From: Flavobacteriales bacterium
GTDB taxonomy: Bacteria > Bacteroidota > Bacteroidia > Flavobacteriales > UBA7312
DNA length: 35,893 nt
NCBI GenBank assembly: GCA_029248105.1
Contig: JAQWJZ010000012.1
Coordinates: forward strand, 1-35,893
Direction: 5' to 3'
Part shown: piece after piece, positions 16,823 to 25,990 of the stretch
Layout of the letters: every line of letters begins with the position of its first letter
Numbering within the stretch: position 1 is the first letter of the stretch
Made by a program: the position numbers and the translations under genes
The notes under the pieces: generated by a model
Seen by the model: only the letters and a program-made list of their open reading frames with translations
What the model was told of the DNA's origin: nothing
Database searches by the model: none

Positions 16823-19135
16823 ATGGCAAAAAATTTAGTTATTGTGGAGTCACCAGCAAAGGCAAAAACCATCGAAGGTTTCCTAGGCAAAGATTTTATT
16901 GTAAAGTCAAGTATTGGGCATATCAGAGATTTACCTAAAAAAGGTGGTATGGCTATTGATATCGAAAATGGTTTTACTCCTACCTATGAAATCTCCCCTG
17001 ATAAGAAAAAAGTTGTTGATGAGTTAAGTAAATTATCAAAAAAATCGGATACTGTTTGGCTTGCGACGGATGAGGACCGTGAAGGAGAAGCAATCGCTTG
17101 GCATTTACAAGAGGCTTTAAAATTAGAATCTGACAAAACAAAGCGAATCGTTTTTAATGAGATTACCAAATCAGCAATAACTAAAGCTGTTGATAATCCT
17201 AGAGAATTAGATATTAACCTCGTTAATGCTCAACAAGCGAGAAGAGTGCTTGATCGTTTGGTTGGTTTTGAGTTGTCGCCAGTGCTTTGGAAAAAAGTGA
17301 AATATGGCCTTTCTGCTGGTCGTGTTCAATCTGTTGCTGTTCGATTGATTGTAGATAGAGAAAAAGAAATAATAAACTTCGTTAGTAAATCTAGCTACAA
17401 GGTCTCCGCTTATTTCTTGAATAAAGATCAAAAAATATTTAAAGCAGATCTGCCTAAACGTTTTGACACGAAACAAGAGGCTGTTGCGTTTTTAGAGTCT
17501 TGCTCAACTTCAGATTTCACAATTACATCGCTGACTAAAAAACCCGCTAAAAAATCCCCTACAGCTCCGTTTACAACATCTACCTTGCAACAAGAAGCCT
17601 CAAGGAAATTGGGCTTTACCGTAGGGCAAACAATGAGTGTTGCTCAGAAGCTTTACGAATCGGGTAAAATCACCTATATGCGTACAGATAGCATGAATTT
17701 ATCAGACGATGCTATTAAAGCAGCTGGCGGTTATATTAAATCGACTTATGGAGATGAATTCTTCAATAGTAGAAAATTTGCTACAAAATCCAAAGGGGCG
17801 CAAGAGGCTCACGAAGCTATTCGTCCTACCAATCTAGCTAATGCTAAAGTAGATGGAGAGCGTAATCACCAAAGATTATATGAGCTCATTTGGAAACGAA
17901 CTATTGCTTCTCAAATGGCAGATGCTCAATTGGAAAGAACAACTGCTGAAATCACAGTTTCTAATGCTTCTCATAATTTTGTTGCTAAAGGGGAGATGAT
18001 AAAGTTTGAAGGTTTTTTGAAAGTTTACATGGAAGGTAATGATGATGAAGATTCTGAAGAGCAAGATGGAATGTTGCCACAGCTTGTTGAAGGAGATAGC
18101 GTATCTTCAAAAGAAATTAATGCTATTGAACGTTTCAGTAAGCCTAAACCTCGCTTTACCGAGGCTAGTTTGGTAAAACGATTAGAGGAACTTGGTATTG
18201 GACGTCCGTCTACTTATGCATCTACAATTACTACTATTCAAAATAGAGGATATGTAGAAAAGGGACAGAGTGAGGGTGTTTTAAAGCCTTACATCAGCCT
18301 TTCATTAAAAGATAATGAGGTAAAAGAAGAGCAAAAATCTGAAAAATCAGGCTCTGATAAGTCTAAAATGAAACCGACAGATATTGGTATCGTTGTTACG
18401 GAGTTTCTTGAAACAAATTTTGCTGCTGTTATGGATTACAGCTTTACTGCTGAGGTGGAAAAAGAGTTTGATTTTATTGCCAAAGGAGATAAGGTTTGGA
18501 ATGAGATGATTAGCCAGTTTTACGATGGTTTTCTTAAAACAGTAAATGAAGTTTCAGACAACTCAGAGGCCGCTAAAGGACAGCGTCTTTTGGGTACCGA
18601 CCCAAAAACGAATGAAAATGTATATGTTAAAATAGGTCGATTTGGACCTATGGCACAAATTGGAGAAGCTAGTGATGAAAAGAAGCCTAGATTTGCTTCT
18701 CTTTTAGCTTCACAAAGCATTACTACTATTACATTAGAAGAAACGTTAGAATTGTTTAAATTGCCGAGAGTTGTTGGTGAATTTGAAGGTGACGAGGTAG
18801 TTGCAGCTATTGGACGCTTTGGACCATATTTGCGTTTCAAAGGTAAGTTTGTGTCTATCAAAAAAGCAGACGGTGATGAGCCATTAACTATTGAAATAGA
18901 TAGAGCTGTAGAATTGATTTTAGCACATAGAAAGGCTGAGGCAGAAAAAATAATTAACCGATTTGAGGGTGATCCTTTAGTTCAAGTCCTTAATGGTAGA
19001 TATGGTCCTTTTATTCAGATAGGAGAGGGGGCACGTAAAAATAAAACAAATGTCAAGATTCCTAAAGATGTTGAGCCAAAGTCTTTAACTAGAGAAATGT
19101 GTTTGGATCTGGCAGAAAAAAGTAAGAAGAAGTAA
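16823..19135 (+). CDS. topA: DNA topoisomerase I
   Basis: Type IA topoisomerase that relaxes negative supercoils. It has 770 aa from the ATG at 16823 (MAKNLVIVESPAKAKT), chosen because the earlier ATG falls in the promoter and this one begins the conserved Toprim domain. Glu9 and the DxDxE acidic site (Asp83, Asp85, Glu87) bind Mg2+; the catalytic tyrosine is Tyr285 (ITYMRTDS). The C-terminus has no Cys4 zinc ribbons. Instead it carries three GR(F/Y)GP repeats (GRFGPMAQIG, GRFGPYLRFK, GRYGPFIQIG), the DNA-binding topoisomerase C-terminal repeat type. The next gene starts directly after its stop codon. Confidence 0.96.
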   Translation: MAKNLVIVESPAKAKTIEGFLGKDFIVKSSIGHIRDLPKKGGMAIDIENGFTPTYEISPDKKKVVDELSKLSKKSDTVWLATDEDREGEAIAWHLQEALKLESDKTKRIVFNEITKSAITKAVDNPRELDINLVNAQQARRVLDRLVGFELSPVLWKKVKYGLSAGRVQSVAVRLIVDREKEIINFVSKSSYKVSAYFLNKDQKIFKADLPKRFDTKQEAVAFLESCSTSDFTITSLTKKPAKKSPTAPFTTSTLQQEASRKLGFTVGQTMSVAQKLYESGKITYMRTDSMNLSDDAIKAAGGYIKSTYGDEFFNSRKFATKSKGAQEAHEAIRPTNLANAKVDGERNHQRLYELIWKRTIASQMADAQLERTTAEITVSNASHNFVAKGEMIKFEGFLKVYMEGNDDEDSEEQDGMLPQLVEGDSVSSKEINAIERFSKPKPRFTEASLVKRLEELGIGRPSTYASTITTIQNRGYVEKGQSEGVLKPYISLSLKDNEVKEEQKSEKSGSDKSKMKPTDIGIVVTEFLETNFAAVMDYSFTAEVEKEFDFIAKGDKVWNEMISQFYDGFLKTVNEVSDNSEAAKGQRLLGTDPKTNENVYVKIGRFGPMAQIGEASDEKKPRFASLLASQSITTITLEETLELFKLPRVVGEFEGDEVVAAIGRFGPYLRFKGKFVSIKKADGDEPLTIEIDRAVELILAHRKAEAEKIINRFEGDPLVQVLNGRYGPFIQIGEGARKNKTNVKIPKDVEPKSLTREMCLDLAEKSKKK

Positions 19136-20296
19136 ATGGAATTTGAGTTAAGCTTTAAACCTATAGTTCATCATAACGAAGACTACCAGTCTAGTCAGTT
19201 AGGACAGAATGTGATGGCTTACACTCAAGGTGATTTTCCAAATCTTTCAGAAGCAGATTTGGTAATGTTCACTGTTCCAGAATTTCGAGGAACTCCTGTT
19301 GCAAATAATGATGAATCACTCGATAATATTCGTAAAGAGTTATATCAACTTTTTGAAGGTCAAGAAAGACTTAGAATAGCCGATTTGGGACAATTGCTTT
19401 TGGGCGAAAAAATTAGCGATACCTATCAATTACTTACTGACGTTTTGATTGAGTGCGAACAACGAAATTTGTTTGCTCTTGTTATTGGTGGCGGTCAAGA
19501 TTTGACCATATCACAATATCGATCTTGTGTTAAATTAGGTAAATTGTCTAATATGGTAGGTTTTGATTCTCGTTTTGATTTTGGAGTAGATGAACATAGT
19601 CAACCTTCTGATGCCTTTTTGTCTGATATTTTAAAAACCCAGCCAAATGTTTTGTTTAATTATACTAACATAGGCTATCAAACCTATCTAAATACTCAAG
19701 ATTCAATCAAATTAATTGAAAAACTTTATTTCGATGCCTATCGATTAGGTGAAATAAAACAAAATATTGAAGAAGTAGAGCCATCACTTAGAAATGCAGA
19801 TTTTGTAACATTTGATATGAATTGTGTTCGACTTTCTGATAATCCTTCAAATATAGATGGTTCTCCTAATGGTTTTTATGCGGAAGATGCTTGTCAGATA
19901 ATGCGTTATGCAGGTATAAGTGGTCGTCTAAAAACTTTAGGTATTTATAATTTTTACAATAAAAGTGACGAAAACTTACAATCTGAAAAGTTAGTGGCAC
20001 AAATGATTTGGTGCTTTTTTGAAGGATTTTTTCATAAAATGAAGCGTTTCAAGCCAAACGACGATGATATGGTTAAATATCATGTTTCTATGAGAGAAGG
20101 TGAGTATAATGCTTGTTTTTACAAAAATAAAAAATTAGAAAAATGGTGGATGGAAGTCCCAATAATTAATTCTTCCCCAACCTTGCCTTTAGAAAATTAT
20201 TTTATTCCTTGTTCTTACAATGACTATCAGATAGCTGTAAAGGGAGATGTGCCCGAAAGATGGTGGAAAGCTTTTCAAAAAATGAATCAACATTAA
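19136..20296 (+). CDS. Ureohydrolase (arginase/formimidoylglutamase)-fold protein with altered metal site
   Basis: A 386-aa cytosolic protein of the arginase-agmatinase-formimidoylglutamase fold. The three metal-binding blocks are recognisable by position but changed: GGGQD (118-122) where active enzymes have GG-x-HD, FDSRFDFG (143-150) where they have DAHxD, and FDMNCVRLSDNP (226-237) where they have an SxDxDxxDP-type motif. Two histidines and one aspartate of the Mn2+ site are thus missing, so hydrolase activity is doubtful. Its start abuts the topA stop (TAAATG) and porP-gldKLMN follow. No hut (histidine) genes are near. I see no signal peptide. Annotation as formimidoylglutamase would be by similarity only. 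Confidence 0.8.
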   Translation: MEFELSFKPIVHHNEDYQSSQLGQNVMAYTQGDFPNLSEADLVMFTVPEFRGTPVANNDESLDNIRKELYQLFEGQERLRIADLGQLLLGEKISDTYQLLTDVLIECEQRNLFALVIGGGQDLTISQYRSCVKLGKLSNMVGFDSRFDFGVDEHSQPSDAFLSDILKTQPNVLFNYTNIGYQTYLNTQDSIKLIEKLYFDAYRLGEIKQNIEEVEPSLRNADFVTFDMNCVRLSDNPSNIDGSPNGFYAEDACQIMRYAGISGRLKTLGIYNFYNKSDENLQSEKLVAQMIWCFFEGFFHKMKRFKPNDDDMVKYHVSMREGEYNACFYKNKKLEKWWMEVPIINSSPTLPLENYFIPCSYNDYQIAVKGDVPERWWKAFQKMNQH

Positions 20297-20310
20297 AGGA
20301 ATACTTACTC

Positions 20311-20341
20311 AAGCTATTTTTCTAGTAAAAAAAAATAGTTA
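20311..20341 (+). terminator. Possible weak terminator after the ureohydrolase-fold gene
   Basis: Arms AGCTATTTTT and AAAAATAGTT can pair over 10 bp with one G-T wobble, with a 9-base loop, and a short T-rich stretch follows. It is AT-rich and thus weak. It may partly separate topA transcription from porP. Confidence 0.3.
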
Positions 20342-20387
20342 TTTTAGCCGAATATTAATTGTGATATACGTTTTGACGTTACCTTTT

Positions 20388-21293
20388 ATGAAAAAATATT
20401 TTTTGCTTTTCTTGTTGTTATCTTTCGCTTTTCATTCCAAAGCACAGCAAGATCCACAGTTTAGTCAATATATTTTTAATAACCTGTCTTTCAATCCCGG
20501 GTCGGCCGGTAGTGAAGAGGCTATTTGTGCTACTGCTTTGCATAGATCTCAGTGGGTAGGTTTTGAAGATGCTCCTGTATCAACAAATTTTGCAGTTCAA
20601 AGTCCATTATCTTTATTGCATGGAGGTATTGGTCTTAATATTTTGACAGACAAAATTGGTCAAAATGAATTTTTGTCCTTAAACCTTTCTTACGCATACC
20701 AGCTCGATATCTCTAATGGTAAGCTTGGTATAGGTCTTTCGGTCGGAGTAATTCAAGATAAAGTGAACGGTGCTAATATCATTACTCAAAATCCTGATCC
20801 ATCAATACCTACAACAGATGAAAACGGTTCTGGATTGGATTTAGGTATGGGGTTATTTTATAATTCGGAAAAATTATATGTTGGTCTATCTTCAAAACAC
20901 ATGAATGAGCCAACAATTTCTACATCATTAGATATCATTGATGTTAAAAGACATTACTACCTTACTGCTGGATATGTACACGAATTGAACGAAAAGATGG
21001 CATTAAAGCCCTCGCTATTAGTAAAAACTGAGGGGGTTACAACTACTGTTGATTTAACTTCAATCCTTGAATACAATAAAAAGTTGTGGGGTGGAGTTAC
21101 ATATAGACCGAGTTCTCGTGCGGTATTATTGCTAGGTATGCATATCAACGAAGATCTTAAGTTTGGATTTTCATATGATGTTCCTACAACAAACGTGTCC
21201 ACATCAGGAACTTTTGAATTTATGCTTGGGTATTGTTTCAAAATCGATTATAACAAAGTAGTTAAAGGGTTTAAAAATCCTCGATTCCTATAA
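20388..21293 (+). CDS. porP: PorP/SprF-family T9SS membrane protein
   Basis: Outer-membrane beta-barrel of the PorP/SprF family of the type IX secretion system. It is 301 aa from the ATG at 20388; the earlier ATG at 20361 would add nine residues ahead of the signal peptide. Signal peptide MKKYFLLFLLLSFAFHSKA is followed by the family signature QQDPQFSQYIFNNLSFNPG and then HRSQWVGFEDAPVS. The rest is alternating amphipathic strands ending in a hydrophobic-aromatic strand. It lies directly before gldK, the porPKLMN order known from Porphyromonas gingivalis. Many Bacteroidota have several PorP paralogues, so whether this is the core PorP or a substrate-specific SprF is inferred only from position. 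Confidence 0.88.
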   Translation: MKKYFLLFLLLSFAFHSKAQQDPQFSQYIFNNLSFNPGSAGSEEAICATALHRSQWVGFEDAPVSTNFAVQSPLSLLHGGIGLNILTDKIGQNEFLSLNLSYAYQLDISNGKLGIGLSVGVIQDKVNGANIITQNPDPSIPTTDENGSGLDLGMGLFYNSEKLYVGLSSKHMNEPTISTSLDIIDVKRHYYLTAGYVHELNEKMALKPSLLVKTEGVTTTVDLTSILEYNKKLWGGVTYRPSSRAVLLLGMHINEDLKFGFSYDVPTTNVSTSGTFEFMLGYCFKIDYNKVVKGFKNPRFL

Positions 21294-21299
21294 AATTGT

Positions 21300-21307
21300 T
21301 ATATTTG
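21300..21307 (+). promoter_or_regulatory. Candidate -7 element before gldK
   Basis: TATATTTG matches TAnnTTTG just 6 bases after the porP stop. No good -33 element is seen at the usual distance. If active it would start a transcript near 21313 whose leader contains the hairpin at 21324-21349. Confidence 0.4.
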
Positions 21308-21323
21308 TGACTTTCTCAAGTTC

Positions 21324-21351
21324 AATCATCACTTTTTTAAGTGGTGATTTT
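21324..21351 (+). terminator. Hairpin between porP and gldK (terminator or attenuator)
   Basis: An 11-bp stem with one G-T wobble (AATCATCACTT / AAGTGGTGATT), a TTTT loop and a short T-run after it. It looks like a leaky intrinsic terminator that would lower gldKLMN expression relative to porP, or an attenuator in a gldK leader. Confidence 0.55.
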
Positions 21352-21406
21352 GTGGCTTAGATAAAAAATAAACCCTCTTATATTGAGGTATTAAAATATG
21401 AGTATT

Positions 21407-22705
21407 ATGAAAAATTTATTTATCCTCGGATTTGTTGCAATAGTATTTGCAAGTTGTTCTACCACAGGAAATGGAGAGTTAATAGGTGTTCAAAATAGAC
21501 CTATTTGGAACCCTACCGATCCTTATGGAATGGTTTTTGTGCCTCAAGGAAGTTATAATATGGGGCCTGGAGATCAGGATGTGCCTTATGCACATGTAAC
21601 TCAGCACAAAACAGTTTCTGTAGCTGCTTTTTATATTGATGAAACGGAAATCACTAATAACGAATACAGACAATTTGTTTCTTGGGTCCGTGACTCTATA
21701 GCGCGTGTTATTCTAGGTGAAAACGGAGTAGAAGGTTACGAACTTATCGAAGAGGATGAATATGGTAATTTTATTGACCCGCCAAATATTGATTGGAGTA
21801 GACAAATACGTTGGGATGATGCAGAGGTAAGAGAGGTGCTAGAAGATGAGATGTACCTTCCTGAGCATGAGCGTTTTTATTCAAGGCGTCAATTCGATAC
21901 TAGAAAATACAATTACCGTTATGAAGATGTTGATATAGTCAGAGCATCATCAAGAACGAATAAAGAAAAAGGCAAGGAAGACAGATCTATCTTTATTGAA
22001 AAGCCAGAATTAAATATTTTTCCTGATACTTTAGTTTGGACATCAGACTACACGTATTCTTACAATGATCCGCTCTCAAGGAATTATTTTCATCACCCAG
22101 CTTTTGATGATTACCCTGTTGTTGGTGTAAGTTGGAAACAAGCAGTCGCTTTTTCTAAATGGAGAACACACATATTAGATAATTACTTAAACGATAGAGA
22201 AGAACCTCTTCACGATCAATTCCGTCTTCCTTCAGAATCAGAATGGGAATATGCGGCTAGGGGTGGTTATGATTTAGCTCCATATCCTTGGGGTGGACCA
22301 TACACTACTAATGATGCTGGTTGTTTTTTAGCTAACTTCAAGCCTAGAAGAGGTAACTATACTGCTGACGGTGGTTTAAGAACAGTGAAGGTTGCATCAT
22401 ACAACCCTAACAATTTTGGTCTGTATGATATGGCTGGAAATGTTGCCGAATGGACTAGCAATGCTTATGATGAATCTGCATTTAATTTTGCTCATGACAT
22501 GAACTTTGACTTCAACTATGATGCTGAAGATTCTGATCCAGAAATTCTAAAGCGTAAAGTTATTAGAGGCGGTTCATGGAAAGATATCTCACACTTTATC
22601 CAGGTAGGGACAAGAGATTATGAATTTCAAGATACAGCAAAATCATACATTGGATTTAGAAACGTGATATCCTTTATTGGTAGAGATAAAGCAGATTTTA
22701 GATAA
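21407..22705 (+). CDS. gldK: T9SS outer-membrane ring lipoprotein GldK
   Basis: Lipoprotein that with GldN (PorK-PorN in P. gingivalis) forms the large periplasmic ring under the outer membrane in type IX secretion and gliding. It is 432 aa from the ATG at 21407; the ATG at 21398 would add only three residues. Signal and lipobox end at Cys17 (VFASC). The rest is a formylglycine-generating-enzyme (FGE/SUMF)-like fold: MVFVPQGSYNMGPGD early, ETEITNNEYRQFV, RLPSESEWEYAARGG, NNFGLYDMAGNVAEW and VIRGGSWKD. In this family the fold serves structure, not sulfatase activation. gldL follows after 35 bases. Confidence 0.95.
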   Translation: MKNLFILGFVAIVFASCSTTGNGELIGVQNRPIWNPTDPYGMVFVPQGSYNMGPGDQDVPYAHVTQHKTVSVAAFYIDETEITNNEYRQFVSWVRDSIARVILGENGVEGYELIEEDEYGNFIDPPNIDWSRQIRWDDAEVREVLEDEMYLPEHERFYSRRQFDTRKYNYRYEDVDIVRASSRTNKEKGKEDRSIFIEKPELNIFPDTLVWTSDYTYSYNDPLSRNYFHHPAFDDYPVVGVSWKQAVAFSKWRTHILDNYLNDREEPLHDQFRLPSESEWEYAARGGYDLAPYPWGGPYTTNDAGCFLANFKPRRGNYTADGGLRTVKVASYNPNNFGLYDMAGNVAEWTSNAYDESAFNFAHDMNFDFNYDAEDSDPEILKRKVIRGGSWKDISHFIQVGTRDYEFQDTAKSYIGFRNVISFIGRDKADFR

Positions 22706-22740
22706 TTAATTTTTTTAACAACTTATAAGAACAACAAATT

Positions 22741-23364
22741 ATGGCATTATTAAACCCCAACTCAAAGAAGTTTAAAAATGGAATGGCAAAGCTTTATGGT
22801 TTTGGAGCTGCTATCGTTATACTAGGTGCACTATTTAAATTAATGGACTGGCCAGGTGCTGGAGCTATGCTTACTATCGGACTTTCAACAGAAGCAATTA
22901 TCTTTTTCTTCTCTGCTTTTGAGAAGCCGCATGAAGATCCAGATTGGAGTTTGGTTTACCCAGAATTAGCATATATGAAAGATCCAGATGATGGAACTTC
23001 TTCATCCTCGAAAAAAACTCCAGTTCAGGAATTAGATAACATGTTAGACAAAGCTAATGTTGATCAAGCCTTAATAACTCGATTAGGGGATAATTTAAGA
23101 TCCTTTAATGAAACTGTTGAGGGCGTTAATAAGTCTATGGATGCTGTATCTGCTACGGGTGATTATAGTGATCAAATGCGTGAAGCTGCTAGAAAGTTAG
23201 CTGAAATGAATACGTATTATGATTTACAGCTTAAAACAATGCAAAACATGGGTAATTCTGTCAGTGATTCCGAGAAGTTTCAAGTTGAAATATCCAAACT
23301 AGGCACTAATCTAGAAGCGCTTAACAAAATGTATGCTAACATGCTTAGCGCAATGAATAAATAA
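22741..23364 (+). CDS. gldL: T9SS motor protein GldL
   Basis: Inner-membrane stator of the proton-driven motor that powers T9SS and gliding. It is 207 aa. Two membrane helices lie near the N-terminus (about 18-34 and 42-60), joined by the short turn LMDWPGAG. Glu51, in the second helix (GLSTEAIIFFF), is the likely match to the protonatable Glu49 of the Flavobacterium johnsoniae protein. The cytoplasmic part (about 62-207) is helical and contains QELDNMLDKANVDQ, the usual GldL segment. It is followed by gldM, whose single helix fills the GldL5 ring. Confidence 0.95.
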   Translation: MALLNPNSKKFKNGMAKLYGFGAAIVILGALFKLMDWPGAGAMLTIGLSTEAIIFFFSAFEKPHEDPDWSLVYPELAYMKDPDDGTSSSSKKTPVQELDNMLDKANVDQALITRLGDNLRSFNETVEGVNKSMDAVSATGDYSDQMREAARKLAEMNTYYDLQLKTMQNMGNSVSDSEKFQVEISKLGTNLEALNKMYANMLSAMNK

Positions 23365-23404
23365 ACAATTTTTCATTTAATTTTTAGATAGAAAAAATAA
23401 ACCA

Positions 23405-25099
23405 ATGGCAGGAAATAATTTATCGCCCAGACAAAAAATGATTGGTATGATGTATTTAGTTCTAACAGCATTGTTAGCACTTAATGTATCTAAACAAGTC
23501 CTAGATGCATTTTCTAAAATTAATAGTGGAATTGTTAAAACAACCAAAAACTTCAGTTTAAAAAATGATGACGTTTACAATGAGTTTGTTTTAGCAGCTG
23601 AGACAAATCCAACTAAAGCAGGACCATGGAAAGACAAGGCTTTTACGGTTAAGTCTAAATCTGATTCACTTGTCGACATGATTCAAAGTCTAAAATTTAG
23701 CTTGGTTATGTTGGCTGAAAATAAAGTAACCCTTGAGGGTGAAAACCTTAATGAAAATGGCGCCCCACAAGCTCTTAAAGACATAACTTTCGATGATTTA
23801 ACAGACACGCAAAAAAATAAAAACATTATAAATATCAAGAAGAAAAAAGACAGACTTTCTTCTGGAAATTTTCTTGTCAAAGAACCTAACGGTCAAATAC
23901 TTGTTGACAGATTAGAATCTTTCAAAAATTATGCATTAACTCTTATCAAAGATGATTTTCTTACCAAATCAATTAAGGAAACAATGAGATATGAAGTTGA
24001 AAAAGTTAATGTTGGTGCTAAAAAATCAGATCAAACTTGGCTTGAAAGAAATTTCTCTGATATGCCATTAGTTGCTGCAGTAACTTTGCTTTCTAAAGTT
24101 CAAACAGATATTAGAAATACCGAATCAGATGTAATAAATTATTTGAAGCAAGAAATTGATGCAGGCTCTTTAAAGTTTACCTCTGCTGATGCTATACAAA
24201 TTGCAACTTCAAATTATGTGTTCCTTGGTGATTCATTCAAAGCTGACGTATTCCTTGCAGCAAAAGATACCACTCAGAATCCTTTAATCTATGTTGGTGA
24301 TTATGAAATTGATGAAGACGGAAAATATAAAATGATCGGTAGTTATGATTCAATACCAGTAGTTTCTGGAAAAGGAAAGTATGCCGTGAAAGCTAGTTCT
24401 GAAGGTTATAAAAAATGGGGAGGTCTTATTTCAATGAAGACTGATGCAGGGACTAAATTATATCCCTTTGATGGTGAGTATCAAGTGGCAAGAGCCAGTT
24501 TAGTTGTTTCACCTACCAAGATGAATGTATTCTACATTCTTGCAAGTCACCCACTTAAAGATGGAGCCTTAGGTAACCCTATTGATGTTTCTGTACCCGG
24601 TGTTCCAAAGGATAAATTAAGTGTAAGCTGTGATAACGGTGTAGTAAAAAAAGTCAAAGGTGGAGGCTGGGAAGTTTACCCTAAAACAACGGGAAAGGCT
24701 AAAATCAGTGTTTCAGCACAAATTGATGGTAAGAGAAGAAATATGGGTTCTTTAGAATATAGAGTAATGAGAACGCCTAAGCCTGAGCCTAAGTTTTTAG
24801 GTTCTAAAAACAAAAAAGTTAAAAAGAGTCAATTGCTTTCAAGTAATGCCAAGTTGTATGCTGAGCTTAGCAACTTCGTATTTGATATAAAGTACCGAAT
24901 TACAGGATTTTCTGTTGATGTTACTCAACGTGGTGAATTAGTTACAAAGTTCGCTAAGGGAAACAAAGTGACTCCTGAAATGAAAACATTATTTGAATCA
25001 CTGCAAGTTGGTTCTGTATTGTATTTTACTAATATTACCTGCAAAGGACCAGATGGCGCACCAAAATCATTGCCAGCGGTTAAATTAACGGTAAATTAA
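23405..25099 (+). CDS. gldM: T9SS motor/transmission protein GldM
   Basis: Passes inner-membrane motor motion to the outer-membrane ring. The N-terminus carries the hallmark SPRQKMIGMMYLVLTALLALN with one membrane helix (about 12-30), followed by VSKQVLDAFSKIN. The periplasmic part has a helical first domain (about 40-255) and Ig-like domains to the C-terminus (YPFDGEYQVARASLVVSPTKMNVFY; NPIDVSVPGVP; VMRTPKPEPKF linker; last domain from about 475). At 564 aa it is longer than F. johnsoniae GldM (about 513). It is followed by gldN after 12 bases. Confidence 0.95.
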   Translation: MAGNNLSPRQKMIGMMYLVLTALLALNVSKQVLDAFSKINSGIVKTTKNFSLKNDDVYNEFVLAAETNPTKAGPWKDKAFTVKSKSDSLVDMIQSLKFSLVMLAENKVTLEGENLNENGAPQALKDITFDDLTDTQKNKNIINIKKKKDRLSSGNFLVKEPNGQILVDRLESFKNYALTLIKDDFLTKSIKETMRYEVEKVNVGAKKSDQTWLERNFSDMPLVAAVTLLSKVQTDIRNTESDVINYLKQEIDAGSLKFTSADAIQIATSNYVFLGDSFKADVFLAAKDTTQNPLIYVGDYEIDEDGKYKMIGSYDSIPVVSGKGKYAVKASSEGYKKWGGLISMKTDAGTKLYPFDGEYQVARASLVVSPTKMNVFYILASHPLKDGALGNPIDVSVPGVPKDKLSVSCDNGVVKKVKGGGWEVYPKTTGKAKISVSAQIDGKRRNMGSLEYRVMRTPKPEPKFLGSKNKKVKKSQLLSSNAKLYAELSNFVFDIKYRITGFSVDVTQRGELVTKFAKGNKVTPEMKTLFESLQVGSVLYFTNITCKGPDGAPKSLPAVKLTVN

Positions 25100-25111
25100 A
25101 ACCTAAATATT

Positions 25112-25966
25112 ATGAAGAATTTAGTATTAGTTGTATCCTTAGTTTGTATCTCACATTTTTCATTTGCTCAAGATATTCTTGACGGCGCATATGAGAAAGA
25201 CATTAGAGATGGTGGAAAGGAAAGGATGATTCAAGATTATCAATACGTTAGAGAAGCTGACGTAATGTGGTCTACCAAGATTGAAAGAGTGATTGATTTA
25301 AGAGAGAAAATGAATCAAGTATTCTACTACCCTCTATTACCAATAAACGATAGACAAAACCTTATAGATGTTTTGATGCAAGCTATTGATGAAGGAACTA
25401 TCACGGCATATGGTAATGCAACAAATGATGACGAATTTCAATCTCCAATGTCTCGTTCTGAAGTTGATTTAATAGGTATAATGGAAGGAGAAAAAATAAC
25501 TGTTGAAGAAAAGTTTGATCCCGACAATCAAGAATATTATTTAGATACTACTTACAACATCTTTCAAAGACATGATGTGAAAAAGTACAGAATTAAAGAA
25601 GAATGGATTTTTGATAAGCAACGTTCTGTTATGGAAGTAAGAATTATAGGAATCTGCCCTGTAATTGATAGAAGAAATGAAGATGGTGTTTATACTGGTG
25701 AAACCTCTTTATTTTGGGTGTACTTTCCAGAGGCAAGGAAAATTCTGGCTAAATCTGAAGTCTTTAACCATAGGAAGAATGATGCAGCACGTTTAACTTA
25801 CGATGATATTTTTCACAAGAGATTTTTTAGCAGTAGAATAGTCAAAGAATCAAATAAGTATGATAGAAAAGTTTCTGAATATAAAGAAGGAATTGACGCT
25901 CTGTTAGAAGCAGAAAAAATCAAAGAAGAGATTTTCAACCTGGAACATGATTTATGGGAGTATTAA
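25112..25966 (+). CDS. gldN: T9SS ring protein GldN
   Basis: Periplasmic partner of GldK in the T9SS ring; the GldM tip is thought to push on it. It is 284 aa with a signal peptide (MKNLVLVVSLVCISHFSFA, cleavage before QDIL). Typical GldN segments: EADVMWSTKIERVIDLREKMNQ, YYPLLPINDRQNLIDVLMQAI, YRIKEEWIFDKQRSVMEVRI, IGICPV and LFWVYFPEARKILAKSEVFN. Only one copy is present here (no gldO paralogue). A strong terminator follows. Confidence 0.95.
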   Translation: MKNLVLVVSLVCISHFSFAQDILDGAYEKDIRDGGKERMIQDYQYVREADVMWSTKIERVIDLREKMNQVFYYPLLPINDRQNLIDVLMQAIDEGTITAYGNATNDDEFQSPMSRSEVDLIGIMEGEKITVEEKFDPDNQEYYLDTTYNIFQRHDVKKYRIKEEWIFDKQRSVMEVRIIGICPVIDRRNEDGVYTGETSLFWVYFPEARKILAKSEVFNHRKNDAARLTYDDIFHKRFFSSRIVKESNKYDRKVSEYKEGIDALLEAEKIKEEIFNLEHDLWEY

Positions 25967-25990
25967 TAATGCATATTCTCTAGTAAAATT

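Noticed and set aside
19136-20296. Reading the arginase-fold gene as a normal histidine-degradation formimidoylglutamase
   Set aside because: Key metal ligands are missing and no other hut gene is in the window, so I kept only the fold assignment.
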